Shown piece after piece: positions 23,111-36,049 of a DNA stretch of 64,000 nt (position 1 is its first letter; each line of letters opens with the position of its first letter). The stretch comes from Viscum album (taxonomy: Eukaryota; Streptophyta; Magnoliopsida; Santalales; Viscaceae): positions 596,092,818-596,156,817 of the forward strand of contig OY728158.1 in assembly GCA_963277665.1 (NCBI GenBank). The letters are read 5' to 3'. Under the pieces are notes generated by a model. The model saw only the letters and a list, made by a program, of their open reading frames with translations, made no database searches and was not told the origin of the DNA. Made by a program: the position numbers and the translations under genes.

Positions 23111-26100
23111 ATAACATAGAAGGTTCATACACATAAAGGTTATAAATACATTTAATATAACATGTTATTTATTTATATGAACTTGTATTGATACACAAAT
23201 TTGATATGAATCATTTTTAAGTTAATATTTTATCCCCCTGTGCAATTTCACGAGAATTAGTTGTATCAATTAATTTCTCATTGGAATAGTTTATATGATA
23301 TGGAATCTTAACACATCTGTAGTAAATCTAACAATACAATATTTATTTAATTTAATGGATGAGGAATAACATATAAATAGAAAAAAATAATTATTGACAA
23401 ATTTTAATGGGAAAAAATATATGAATACTAAGAGAATTGTGTCAATATTGTGGTGTGAAAACATTCTTATAGTGTTTTTACAACATGATTCTACATAAAA
23501 TGAACTAAACACTTTGTGCACTATTTTCATCAATACAGTATAATAGTTCCTCATCATTTATGGCTGATGATAATCAATTACAATGGGATTTTGTTACTAA
23601 AGGATTCTATGAATTATGTATTGTTGCATGGTAATGAATTCAAGTCACTATAATTTAATTGGTTTTTATTATTGGATGATAATGCTAGAAAAAATATTTT
23701 CATGCCATCTCATTAACTAGAATAGGATAGGTTTCATGTGATGTGGGAATGTCTAAACAATATAGTTTCTTATGTAATCAAAAATGTTGAGGATGAGGGA
23801 TATTTTTATTGTGGTATATTAGAAATACAAATAAATGTTTTCTTTTCCAGATTCTCTTAATGAGTCATGTAAATTAGATAAAAGAGAAAAACGATTCCAT
23901 AAATTTTAAGGAAAAATATCCATAATGATTAAGAGTTTCATTGTGTTAAATATTTTGTTCATAAAATTTAGTACAAACAACGAGTAAATGTAAATATGTT
24001 AATGAAAATGTTTATTAAAGGCATACCTAGTGAATTAATAAAATTGATTTTATTAATAAGATTCCATGTTGAAGAAATATTATTTTTTAATAATAAGTCA
24101 ATAATTATTAAGGTTTTTTAGAAATATATAATTCCATGTATGTAACATAACTAAAAAATATGAAGAACATGGTTGAAATGTTGAAAATAAATTTCTCTAA
24201 TGGACAATTTTTATTGAATCTTTAACATCAAAGTCCAGCAATAAGTCTTTTTCTAAGAGAAAAATAATTTCATTGATTAAAAATGATTCAATTCAACTTG
24301 TTATTCATAAATGAATATTATGGTGACCTTTTCACATACAAGTCTCCATGTTTTCATGTTGATAATGTTACTAAAATAAAAAACATAGTCATAATGTTAA
24401 AATTTTTATATAACTTATGATAATGTGTATGTATTTTAGTATTTCTAGAAGAAAAAGTAGAATCATAAGAACTATAGACATGAAAATGTGTATATGTTAA
24501 AGTATATCTATAAACATAATAAATAGTGTGAAATGAAATCCTGAAAATTTGTATTATTTAGGTTTTAATATACATATTCGTTTGATAATGACCATAAACA
24601 TGAGAACATGTATATAAATAACATAGTTCCCTATAATAATATGCTAAAGAAAATGCATTTGTTATGCTTTACATATTATCATATTTTTCAATAATATTTT
24701 ATATTACAGTATTATAAATTCTATATGTATTATACTATTTTAATAATAATATATATAATCATAATCCTAGGAATTCATATTGTAAATTTGATAATGTGAT
24801 TGTGTTATAGTAATGGATTAAGAATAATAATAATCATTCTCTTATGAAATCACCTTTCAAATAACTATGAAAATAAAAAAATTAGAGGAATAAAAATAAT
24901 GAAATAGAATAGAAACCTATTTAAATAGAAAATACGAATACTGCCAAAAAAATTAATATAGAGGAGGAAGAAGAAAGATAGAGGTTGTAAGATAGGAAGT
25001 TACCTAATTCACTAAAATCTTATTAAAAGATTTGAGGAATCAAATAGAACATTAAAAATACCCCATGAATGAAGGTAGGGAGTTGTAAATGGGTTTATAT
25101 TATAAGAATCCAATAAAAAACACTCATTTATATAATATTTATTTATATATTTTGGTCTTTTAAATAAATGTAAGAAAAAACATTGGGGTATTGATGAGTG
25201 TGATGAAATTTAGAATTAAAAAACCTGAAAATACATACAAAATAAAATTGGGAAGAAAGTGGTTCTCTTAATATTATCACTAATGAGTTCCTTCACAACC
25301 CTATATACTAGATTAATTATCACTCAATACTCACACCCCAAAAAATTTATAAACATACCTCTCTTTAATATTGATATGTGAATTCCCAGTTTAACAAAGT
25401 ATGTTTGAGTTCAATAGTTTTCTACCTCCATCATATGAAATAAACTGAATAATCCTTTATCAAGAAAGAACTCCACTCAATCCCTTAGAAATATAATTCC
25501 CACACTTCCCTATCCAATCCTCTAATCCCACCATACATTAATCATCGAAATGAATGGAAATTTATTCTACTAAGACGAATGAAATAAATGTTAAATAAGG
25601 ATAAGAATAATTTTCACCAATATATTATCCATGAAACGTTTTACATCGATGAATTTTAAACTACAAATTAAAATTTGAATGCATAAGGATTAATATGATT
25701 ATCAAATCACCTCTTTCTAAATAAATCTTGTTTTTTTATTTATGTCACTGAGGTGAAGTTCAAAATTAAGAAATAGAAAAGTTATAAAAATGAAACATAA
25801 AGGGAGTAATGGAATGAATTCATATAATATATTATAAATATTAGAAAATAAAAAACCTAAAGTACAATAAATCTATATCCAAATACCATGGTTTCGTCTC
25901 ATTTATAAAAGAATTGAGATATGTTTGAAAATTATTTGTGGGGTCTTATTATTTATATCCATGAATTTAAATATCTAAAGTACTCCAAGATTTATCCCTA
26001 GATATTATTAAATTTGAATTATCCGAAGGGTATGATTTATCCATATTTCAACACTCAAAAAATTTCCCCATTATGTGAAATTCATTCACCAGAATATTTG

Positions 26101-29100
26101 ATATCTTACATCCCTCATTCATTGGATGGTTGTTGTGTGTATTTTTTGGTGATATCTCAATTTTGGTAAACCATTGAAATGTGTAATTTTAATTCTGGGT
26201 TTAACACTAATGTTTTAATATAAATCTGTTTTAATCGTATACAGGCATCCTAACTCTTGAAGTTAATATCACAAGAAAGTTTAAGATCAGTCATATAGGG
26301 TTACTTGGCATCCAATATCCCTTTGCTTTAATCGTACACAATCACACTCATATGCGAGTAGATGGGTGGCCTAGTCCATATCACCTAGAAGATGATTTAA
26401 TCTCACATGATCACCTAATTATTTTAATCCTATGTGAGTAATAGGAGACATGTTTATTCTCACATATTCTTACACCCACTCATTTAATCCTGTAAAGCTA
26501 ATATTATTGAATGGAATTTCAGATAATGATGTAAAGATCTTATGAATAGTATTAGAAATAAATGAATTAACTATAAATCATAGGTGTATACTATAGGGGT
26601 TTCATCTCTCTAAAGAATAGAAATCATAAATTCTACAAATCCACTATTTTAACATAATGTTTTAATATTAACATAAAACTATAAATATATAAATTATAAT
26701 ATAAAACTAATTATTATGGTTTTATCTGTGAATCATTTATAAGAAAATATGATTATAAATAACAATAATACCTGGAAATATTAAAAATATTTCCAAAAAT
26801 CATTGAGAATACCTTTAATATCATAAATAAAAAATTTATATAAGTATTATTATCAAAGGATTGATGGTGTTCTAATATATTGTAATAAAAAATTTACATT
26901 TACAATAAAAACATTTACTCTTAACAATATAAATTTGATGACATAATATGAATTTATAGGTTTTTTGGATGATATAGAACAAAAATTCAATAATGAGTTT
27001 TATTTAAGTTGTCCCAATGAATATACATGAGTAGTGTATATTAAAAAATATGAAAAAATTCTATATAGGGTAATTATTAGAAATAGATGTTGATGTAAAC
27101 ATACACAGAAACAATTGTATTAATTATTATTATACATGGCTATGTTTTATTAATAAATATTAAAAATTAGATTTTACCAAAATTTATTAATGAATTAAAT
27201 TTATTACGAATATTTTAAGGAATTTGGTCCATAAAAATAAAGAAATAGATGATAAGATAAGATATTAATAAGAAATGTTTGTTATTGGGGATGAAGAAAA
27301 AATTGGGTGAATGCCATCAATGAGGAGAGTGCCATGTAGATTGGGAGCCACAAATTATAGTATGAATAATAAATGTAATGTAGAAAATTAATTATGTCAC
27401 ACTTCACAAATTTGATATAGAATTTCAAATAGTAATAAGGTTTCATCATTGATTTCAGTGTGATAAAAACATTCTTAAATTGTAAATCTATATGAAATTT
27501 TAAATGGGTTTAGGGATATAAAATTCTTATAAATAAGAAATTGAGGGTTGGTTTCTAGTGATGGTGTCGGTTTCAAATTAAATAAGATGAAAAATAATTT
27601 TACTAGAATTAATGAAATATTTTACATCCATATTGAAAATATTAATATGGATTTACTAAATAAAAAAAAATTAAATATTCATTTCCTGGATGAAAATCCA
27701 TGGCTCATTATAGCTACTTTATTGAATAGCCTTTAAATGTCCATGCATTTTTATAATATGTATACGTTTTACATGTAAAAACAAATTAATAAAACAATGT
27801 TAATGGATGATCAATTTAATTTAAAAAATAACGAATCCAACAAATTTAATTATTTTCTTGATAACTACAAATTTATGGTGACCAATAATAAACTAACCCA
27901 CCACGAAAAATATAAATTTAGAGTTGGGTTATTATTTCTTCTAATCATCAATATAAATCATGTTCAAACCCTTGAAGGGAACATTTTCCTTAAACATTTT
28001 GTGGAATAATTTATATGCTAAGAGATAAACTAATCCTTAGTAATTTCGTTGAATGGATTATATATGTTAACATACAAATTTAAGGGATTCCCAATCATCT
28101 AAAACTGAGGTATCAATGATGAAGTGATTACGATAATTAAGACTCTTACTAGGTGTGTATTTTCTTTGTGTCCTATAGAACCAAGTGAAAATTAGATGAA
28201 ACCTATCAATATTTTAGGATTTTTATTTTCTGTTATTGTGTGTTCATGTGTATATATTTTGGGCAATGTGAAATATATATAGGCTAACCAAAGAAGAAGC
28301 CATGGTGTCCAGAATATTATGACATTGATGGAATATTATTTTATGATATCTATAGACATTTTATACCATTATTATTAATTTAATTAATAAATTATTTATT
28401 GAATTGTATACCTATGTGTAAAATGAAATTGAAATTTCAAAAATGAATTAATTATTTAAATTTCCGTGATTACAACTTCATGAATTATTTTATTGTGTAA
28501 ATTAAATTGATATCCTTTGTTTGAAATTATTTTCTGAATTATATTCCAATGCATATTTTTATGCTATTTTTTATTCTATGAATATTGTATACATATTGTT
28601 AAAGAGAGAATATGGTGATGAAATTTGATAAAAAATTAGAGAATTGATAAATAATAATGACTTTCTTGGTTATAATTTGAGTCGAGATTTATGAAATTTA
28701 TTTTGATATATTATTTATATGGTTAGGATCTTATTGATTTAAGGGATCCAAAAATAATAATTGTAAAAGACTCAATGAGGATATAGATTTTAAAACTATG
28801 AATGAGTATGAAATAGTTGAAATAAGGTAAATTAATGAATGATTATTATAAAGTGGAAATAAATAGTTCAATTAATAGATCAATTCCCAAAAAAATAACT
28901 TTTTCATTATCTATAAGTATTTTTCTCAATATATTTAAACCACTATATAACTAGTAGCAATAATATTTTCCACTTATACTATATTTTAGGTTGAGTAATA
29001 ATAGTAAACTATAGTGAAATAATTCTATTTCATATTGGGAGATTATCAATGTGTTTAGATACTGCTAAATAAAAGAATAAAACCAAAAGTAACTATACTT

Positions 29101-30149
29101 AATCTCTCACCAAGTAAATTAAATTTAAATATAAAATCATGTTTGGTTTAATACTCAAAGAATAATACTAAATAAAGAAAAAAAATAAACAGTTCGAATT
29201 ATTTGATCACATATTATTTAACTATCTAAGAAAGGAAAGAAAAATCTATATTAGTTTTGATAAATTGGTTATTGTTTTCTAAAAGACAATATTAGTTATT
29301 TTACTTTTAGGTAATGAAGATGGTGTAAAATTTAACACTTCCATGTTGTAGATAATATCATTAGACCTAAGTAATAACTCAATATCTTTAATGATAGTCA
29401 CTTCATTATCATTGTTGAGAATTTTAAAAGTGTCCTAGAAAATATAAACCAACAAATAATAATAAGTGTTTAAATCATCAATTTTATCATGGTGAGAAAG
29501 ATCCCTAGAGTAAATGATCTCACCTTTATCTTTGGTATGATTTTGGAACACCTATATTTTTATAAATAACACCAACATATAATAATGATACATCAGGGTC
29601 TTGTTTTATCATTCTAGAATAAATGAAAATTTATACTATATTGACATATTATATTATAAATTATATTAACATATTATTTTCAAGAACATATAAACAATAT
29701 TATCTTATAATCTTATAATAATATAAACCATATTAACATATAAATACATATATAAAATATTTGTAAATCATACAATATTTATGTTAATATAAAAAAAATT
29801 TAAAAAGAGTTCTTATTTTTTATTTGGATGTTTATTTGTTTTAAAAAATCGGCATATAAACCATATAAAAATTATGGTGTGATTTTTTTAAAACAATAAC
29901 CATATAATCTAAAAAAATCAATAAAATTAAATTATAAACTCATATTTTGATGATTTTTTAAATAGAATCACTAAAACATCAATTACTAAAATGAAATAAA
30001 AATAGAAAGGAATATATTTGAAAGATTTTTTTAATATGGAAGTAACTTATAGATGAAATAAATTTTTACATATGGTTAGATAAAATGATGAAATTAATAT
30101 AGTACTTGAGTCAGTTTTTTGTGTCTTTCATAAAAAGGAGCATCCTGGG
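23111..30149. other. AT-rich DNA without recognisable genes
   Basis: About 7 kb with no identifiable coding sequence, RNA gene or element boundary. The 88-codon minus frame at 23291-23557 and the plus frames at 27548-27736 and 27797-28009 match no family I know and lie in DNA of similar composition. At 26229-26495 a TTTAATC(G/C)-like motif followed by a variable segment recurs five times with irregular spacing. The chromovirus at 30150 is inserted at the right edge. Confidence 0.4.
30145..30149. repeat. Target-site duplication of the chromovirus, left (CTGGG)
   Basis: CTGGG here and CTAGG at 40617-40621 agree at four of five bases. A 5-bp duplication is standard for Ty3/gypsy integration. 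Confidence 0.65.
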
Positions 30150-32350
30150 TGTAACATCCCAGTTCCAGAAGCCACCCAGAGGCACCTCGTACACGGTTGG
30201 TCCCATGGCATCAAGTGCATTTCCCTGAATGCCAGAGGCTGCTAACTAGTAGTGAGGGCCTTGGGTTTAATAGTAGGGAAACTATACCCTCATTTGTAGA
30301 GTACAAAATGGAAGTAAACAAATACATATAATAGCGGAAGAAAAATATATCCAACAATAGTAAACAGCAGAAGACTGGAATAATGAAACAACTGGAGCAC
30401 ATATATATAAATGATGCATGATACATATGTCTAGGAAAGAAGCCAAACATGTCAAATTTCTAGATATAAAAATAGTGCTAAACCAAGTACAAAAAGAAAA
30501 AGATAACAACTCCTCAGCTTCGCAAGCCATAGCTTGGTCCCTTGCTCTCCAGCTCCACGGAAATCAAGTACCTGAAGTAGAAGGGAACTTGCCCTTATCT
30601 TAACTTGCAACAATATAATCTGTTTGGCCCCAAAAGCATGACCCAAACAGGGTGTGAGACTAAATACTAGTAGGAAACCACCCGAAGATCTGTGCCTAAC
30701 AGTCAGTTAATATATGGAAGGTAAAAGTACATAAATCATTAAACTGGAAAGTGCTCAGTAGAAAACAATCCACAGTTCAATATCATGCAGTAGTGATACA
30801 ACAACTAAAACTCAAACAGGTAACCCTCTAAGAAGTACTCACATCCATCTCCTTTGGTTCTATCTGAGAAGTACAAAAAATTCTCTGGGTAGTACACACA
30901 GCCCAACCCCTCTAGTCTTGTCATGGGAATTTAGTAAGTCTCTTGGAGGAAGCAGTTACAGTCTATCCCCTCATAGTCAAAGGTAAAGCAAGGCTCTCTG
31001 AGGAAGCTCACATAGTCCATTCCCCGTATAGTCAAGGTAATGTAAGAATCACTAAGGAAGCTCACAGAGTCCATTCCCCTCATAGTCTAAGGTTGTCAAG
31101 GTCTCTCTGAGGATGCTCACTTGTCAATTCCCCTTATAGCCCCAAGGTCTAGGACTCTCTAAGGAGGCTCACTCAGTCAATTACCCTAGTAGCCCAGGTT
31201 GTTCAATTCAAATAAAGACTCTGTGAGGGATCTCACACAGACAATCCCCTTATAGTCTAAGGTAATCAAGGACTCTCTGAGGATGCTCACTCAGTCAATT
31301 CCCCTTATACCCCTTGGTGATTCTAGGCTCTCTGAGGATGCTCACTCGGTCAATCCCCCCCTTTATCCTACTAAACTTGGTTCTCACGGCCTTGTGTAGG
31401 TCAATGAGCACAATAGTGTAATATATCCAAGGTAAACCTATATAACTACTTGTTTAAAAAGTCTATATCATAACAAGCATGTCAGAATACAACTCTCCAC
31501 TCTACATAAATAGGCATGGAAACAAGCAAGGAAACAAAAGGCTAAACAAGACCAAATGGTCATAAACAGAAAAATTAATTAGAAAAACACATCCAAGGCA
31601 TACAAATCAACCCAATTCATGTCCAAAGTACCTCTACACTGGCCTACAAGCATCGATGAAAAATAACAGGGGTAAAATTATAAACACACAATACCTTGTT
31701 CAAGGCTATTGGTGAAATTTTCACATAATACTCAAAGAATTCGAATGGAAAGGCACAAACCACCTACCTTGGGGATAGGTGGTCAATATAAATTAACCAT
31801 GAGGCTTGAAACTCCTTATAAAAATTTAGATCTAAGAAAACTCACAAAATGGTCAACCCACGATATGTCGCAAAAGAAGAGAAAACATGGAACGAGGTTC
31901 CCGCAGCAGAGAGGACTCACTGATGTGATTCCAACACAATCAACAGTGTTCGATTCTGAGGACAGACAGAGGCTCATGAGTTCGTCGAAGATCCGAAGCC
32001 GTATGTGTTCTCTTGGATGAACGAGACCTAAAAGAAGAATGTTTTGTCTCTCAGACGCGACCCCAATGCGTTTAATGAAAAAAACAAAAATAAGTGGTGT
32101 GCACATTTGGAGTACAAGGAATGAAATTACAGTTTCTATAATCTGCTTTAGGTTCCCTCCACATCACCCCACATGACCGTGTTGATGGCCATAGAACGTC
32201 CAGCACACGGCCTCCTACAGAAATTAAGTACACAGAGTTTACTCATAAAGTACACAACATGTACTTTAAAAATTTCCAGAAACTCCTATTTTATCAAAAA
32301 CTCCAGAAAAAAAGAAAAACATACCTGAAAATAAGGACTAGGTTCTTACA
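30150..32350 (-). repeat. 3' LTR of the chromovirus (2.2 kb)
   Basis: Starts (minus strand) TGTAAGAACC at 32350 and ends GGGATGTTACA at 30150, next to the polypurine tract. It aligns along its length with 38474-40616. It contains a tandem array of ~57-bp units (30870-31370) and copies of a GTACAC/GTGTAC motif near 32220-32270. The overlapping short frames at 30211-30646 and 31709-32106 are LTR sequence. Confidence 0.92.
30870..31370. repeat. Tandem array of ~57-bp units in the 3' LTR
   Basis: About eight degenerate copies of a unit with the landmarks CTCTCTGAGGA.GCTCAC, then TCAATTCCCCTTATAG, then a short spacer with AAGGT. Unit lengths vary slightly. The same array is at 39200-39640 in the other LTR, so it predates or accompanied insertion. 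Confidence 0.85.
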
Positions 32351-32366
32351 AACTTCCCCCTTAAAG
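32351..32366 (-). promoter_or_regulatory. Polypurine tract of the chromovirus
   Basis: The minus strand reads TTTAAGGGGGAAGTT directly before the LTR start TGTAAGAACC. This is the primer site for plus-strand DNA synthesis. Confidence 0.85.
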
Positions 32367-32389
32367 AAATTCAACCCCGAATTTCCCTA

Positions 32390-32640
32390 GCACAACATAG
32401 AATAAGTAACCCCAAACAGATCCATCCACTGTGCTCGTACATCTGCCTCCCTCTCCTAAGTCTCATCCTGCACCCATCTGTGCTGCCATAACACTCGTAC
32501 CAGAGGAATAGACCAGCCACATAGAGCCTTTGTACTGTGATAAAAAATCTAGATAGGATGCTCCTTGAACGACACATCCACCTCGAGCTCAACCTCCTCG
32601 GGTTCAAAAATATGAGACAGGTCTGAAACGTAACGTCATA
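32390..32640 (-). pseudogene. Chromodomain-like C-terminus of integrase
   Basis: The minus strand reads EPEEVELEVDVSFKEHPI, then TKALCGWSIPLVRVLWQHRW and, after a stop, EREADVRAQWMDLF. This corresponds to the chromovirus tail with YEE.P..ILD...K.LR.K.IPLVKVLW..H...E.TWE.E..M...YP.LF. The stop TAG sits exactly where the family has Trp (T-W-E), so TGG to TAG is the simplest change. In functional relatives this module directs integration to heterochromatin. Confidence 0.75.
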
Positions 32641-32649
32641 GCTGAGAAA

Positions 32650-33600
32650 CATGAAAAACATCATGCATAGCTTGATACCTTTAAGGTAACAACAACCGAT
32701 AGGAAACCTAACCAACTCTCTCTAACACCTCAAACAGCCCGACGTACCTCAGTGAAAGCTTACCCTGTATCCTAATCCTCTTGTGTCCCATCCTTGGTGT
32801 GACATGTAGAAAAACTTGATCCCCGACCCCAAACTCCAGAGGTCATCTCCACTGATTAGAATAAGACTTATGTCGAGACTGTACAGTAGCCATCCTCTTC
32901 TGAATCAACTCAATATGCTCGGTGGTCTTCTGAACAAGGTGAGGTCCCAACAAAGCTACCTCTTCGGCCTCCATCCAACATATGGGTGATCGGCATGGCC
33001 TACCGTACAAAGCCTCATAAGGTGCCAACTGGATAGTTTCTTGAAAACTATTGTTGTAGGGGAAATATACAAGAGGTATATTCTTCTCCCAAGAAACTAC
33101 AAAATCTAGAATTCATGCTCAGAGCATGTCCTCAAGCACCTAAATCGTACGCTCGGACTGGCCATCTTTCTGGGGGTGGTAAGCTGTACTCAAAAGTATC
33201 TGTATACCCAAAGCCTTATAAAGCCCCTACCAGACCTGAGAAGTAAAACGGGCATCCCTGTGTGAAAAAATGGAGTGTGGAACTCCATGCAAACATAAAA
33301 TCTCTCAGATGAATATCTTTCCCAGTTCATCAACACTGATGGTCTCCTTGATCGACTAGAAGTGAGAAACCTTCATAAATCTGTCAACGATAACCCAAAC
33401 TGCATCATTCCCTCGAGGAGTCCTCGGTAAAACAGTCATGGAGTCCATCACAACATCATTCCAATTCCACTCTGGAATGGATAACTGCTGTAAAATCCAT
33501 GCTGGTCGCTAATGGTTTGCCTTTATCTATTGACAAGTTGAACGCCTCATGACGAAACCAGAAACATCCCTCTTCATACCTGGTCACCAATATTGACGGT
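32650..33600 (-). pseudogene. Chromovirus integrase remnant
   Basis: From about 33600 the minus strand gives MKRDVSGFVMR (end of the zinc-binding part), PEWNWNDVVMDSMTVLPRTP and DAVWVIVDRFMKVSHF (core start), VPHSIFSHRDARFTSQVW, then LSTAYHPQKDGQSERTIQVL, in which the core Glu is retained. The frame 33028-32843 reads APYEALYGRPCRSP, typical of gypsy integrases. After it come VGDQVFLHVTPRMG and LSLRYVGLFEVLERVG, the GPF/Y-like module. In the first core motif the Asp is retained (VMDSM). Several stops interrupt the frame. Confidence 0.9.
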
Positions 33601-33894
33601 GTAGATCACGATACATCTTGGTGATGCTAGGATGAACTTCCCAAACTGAGGAATTAAAGTCCCTCATTAGATCCTCTCATATATTATTTGGCACCCATAC
33701 GCATCCCTAGAAACGCAAGATCTCATCCTCACCTATGGTCTACCCAGGAATAGGGTCCTCTCCTTACATGCTTTTCCATAGGACTGGGCCTTCAGAAACT
33801 GATAGCTTCCTCATTCGTACTTGATCAAGAAGAGAAGAGGTAGCAACTACGGAAGAAAGAAAAATCTTCCCCTAATTGTCTTTCACCTCTAAAT

Positions 33895-34400
33895 GAATCT
33901 CCTAGAACAGAGCCATAAGCTTCCACTCACTTATGGCCTCCTGAAATACCTGTATTTCAGTCCTTCTGCTCCATGCATCAGCCACTACGTTGCCTCTTCT
34001 AGGCGTATAGACAAGCTTGAAATCAAAGGATTGTAGGTACTCGACCCACCTACACTGTCTCAAATTTGGATCATGCTGAGTGAATATGTTCTTGAGACTT
34101 TTGTAGTCCATGAAAACCACAATATTATCTCCTAGAAGATAGTGTCTCCAAAAGCGTATGGAATGAACAAGAATTTCCAACTCTAGATCGTGCATCGGGT
34201 AACTCCTCTCATGTGGCCTAAACTGTCGATACCCGTATGCAACGACTCCATATCCCTGCATAAGCATAGCTCCTAGACTGATACCTGATGCATCATAGTA
34301 AAAAATATATCTCTTTCCTGGCTCTAGCAAGACTAGTATCGGTGGTGAAGTCAACCTCCCTTTCAGCTTCTAAAAGGCTGACTCACATGAATCTGACCAT
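33895..34400 (-). pseudogene. Chromovirus RNase H remnant
   Basis: An uninterrupted 150-codon frame (34354-33902) reads SPPILVLLEPGKRYIFYYDA, then SGISLGAMLMQ (family: DAS..GLG.VLMQ), RPHERSYPMHDLELEILVHS (family: H..NYP.HDLEL.A.V.A), VVFMDYKSLKNIFTQHDPNL (family: TDHKSL.Y.F.Q..LN.RQ) and ends RRGNVVADAWSRR (family: PGKANVVADALSRK). It contains the DAS, E and D positions expected for catalysis, although TDHKSL has become MDYKSL. It is the best preserved part of pol. Confidence 0.92.
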
Positions 34401-34479
34401 AAGAACTTCGATCCCTTCTTGGTTAGACCTGTCAGTGGTGCTGCTAAGCATGAAAAGTCCTGTATAAAACGTATGTAGT

Positions 34480-35240
34480 ATCCATCCATCCCTAGAACGA
34501 ATAGTACCTTAGATACATTCTTTGGATGCTCCTAGGAAACAATTTCTCTCACTTTCTCTGGGTCTATTGATACTTCTGTCTCTGAGATATCATGACCCAA
34601 GAAGTGAATCTGATCCCTCCAAAAATGGAACTTCAAGATCTTAGCATATAACTGATTCTCTCTCAGTGTACTCAGAACGATATCATGTTGTTTGGCATGG
34701 ACATGTAGAGTGTGAGAGTACACCAAGATATCATCCACGAAGACAACCACGAAGGAATCTTAGTATGGATGGAACACTCTGTTTATCAGTGCCATGAAAA
34801 CAACACGCGCGTTCGTGATACCGAATGACATAACCATATATTGATATAGACCATAACTGCTATGAAAGGCTATAAGAGGTATAAAATATGTTCTAATGTG
34901 AAACTGATGATAACCGTACCTCAAGTCAATATTTGAGAACACCCGGGCTCCTCAAAGCTGATCAAAGAGATCATCAATCCTGGGAAAGGGATATCAGTTC
35001 TTGATAGTAAAATGGTTCTATTTCTGATAATCCACAAAGAGAGTAAGGGTACCACTTTCCTTCTTCGTAAATAGGACATGCGAACCCCAAGGAGATGTAC
35101 TGGGTTGGATTAAAACCTTTTCCTGCAAATCCTCCAACAGCTTCTTGAGTTCCTACAACTCAGGCATATCCATCCTATAAGGAGGAATTGACACTAGTTC
35201 CACTCCAGGAACTGGCTCAATAGAGAATTCTACCTCATGC
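34480..35240 (-). pseudogene. Chromovirus reverse transcriptase remnant
   Basis: On the minus strand: [20 protein letters not shown] near 35190 (family: ..PYRMAP.EL.ELK.QL.DL), [19 protein letters not shown] near 35085, NIDLRYGYHQFHIR near 34930, YMVMSFGITNARVVFMALIN near 34800 (family: VMPFGLTNAPA.FM.LMN), then VVFVDDILVYSHT near 34740 with the catalytic FVDD box intact and IHFLGHDIS near 34580. Stops are scattered but the frame is largely kept. The enzyme would synthesise element DNA in the cytoplasmic particle. Confidence 0.93.
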
Positions 35241-35639
35241 TCCAGAGCCAAACCTAAAAAGTCCCCAAGAAAGAAATCTTTGAAATGATCCATCAATGGA
35301 GGAAAGTCTAACTCTGAAGTCCCCTAGTCATCCAGATATAGACTAGCAATATGGGCTATAACTCCTCCCAACCCATGATGCTCTAGACCCTCTCTACTCG
35401 CCTAGACATCTCACTCTCCCTTATGAGGAAAAGATCCACCCTCTGTTGATATGAAACTCACCCTGTAGAGATAATAGTGGACGACTACCTGGAATGGATC
35501 TAACCTGTCCATCTTGAGAATGATATCACATCATGTCATCTCTAGGACATAGAGGTCCCATAAAAAGTGACATCCACCAACCTGTAGGGGGAACTCTCTA
35601 CACAGACGTACACTAGCCGTTCTAGTCCCCAATAGATTG

Positions 35640-35830
35640 TATAGTGTCAAGATATCAGCAGAATAAAAGTTACAGAGCCCAATGATCTCCATGAAAACAA
35701 TATATATAATGCTATGGGAAGCCCCTATATCAAAAAGAGCAGATGCTATGACTGTGGCTACTAAGATTATACCTCGAATGGTAGAAGGTCTGGGATCCTT
35801 CTCCTACTGGGTATACTCCACTTCAAAAGT
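35640..35830 (-). pseudogene. Chromovirus aspartic protease remnant
   Basis: Near 35712-35770 the minus strand reads VIASALFDIGASHSIIYIVF, matching the retroviral-type protease active site (A..LFDSGASHSFI), with Asp, Gly, Ala and Ser kept. It lies between gag and RT as expected. It would cleave the Gag-Pol polyprotein. Stops nearby show it is dead. Confidence 0.8.
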
Positions 35831-36049
35831 TTGACCTACCCCATGGCCCTGAGAGCCTTCCTGACCACTCTGAGCTGATCCACTCTACTCTCGCTGGAAG
35901 ACTGGAGACTGACTACCCTAGCCACGACCTCCACCTCGGCCTGAACGGCCAGAAGAACTCCAGTTCCTAGAATGGTGAGAAACTGGTGGTGATTCTCCCA
36001 AATGTGGGGTCATAGAGGAACCCCTGTCTTCAGCTATTGGAGAGAAAAA

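Noticed and set aside
26229..26495. Tandem repeat array based on TTTAATC motif
   Set aside because: Five occurrences have irregular spacing (about 97, 70, 27 and 59 bp) and little shared flank; this is too weak to call an array.
27548..28009. Two adjacent 62- and 70-codon plus-strand ORFs as a split gene
   Set aside because: Low-complexity Asn/Lys/Ile composition matches translated AT-rich DNA, and no motif links them.
30211..30646. Overlapping short ORFs on both strands near 30.2-30.6 kb
   Set aside because: All lie in the chromovirus LTR and are not kept in the other LTR with the same frame.
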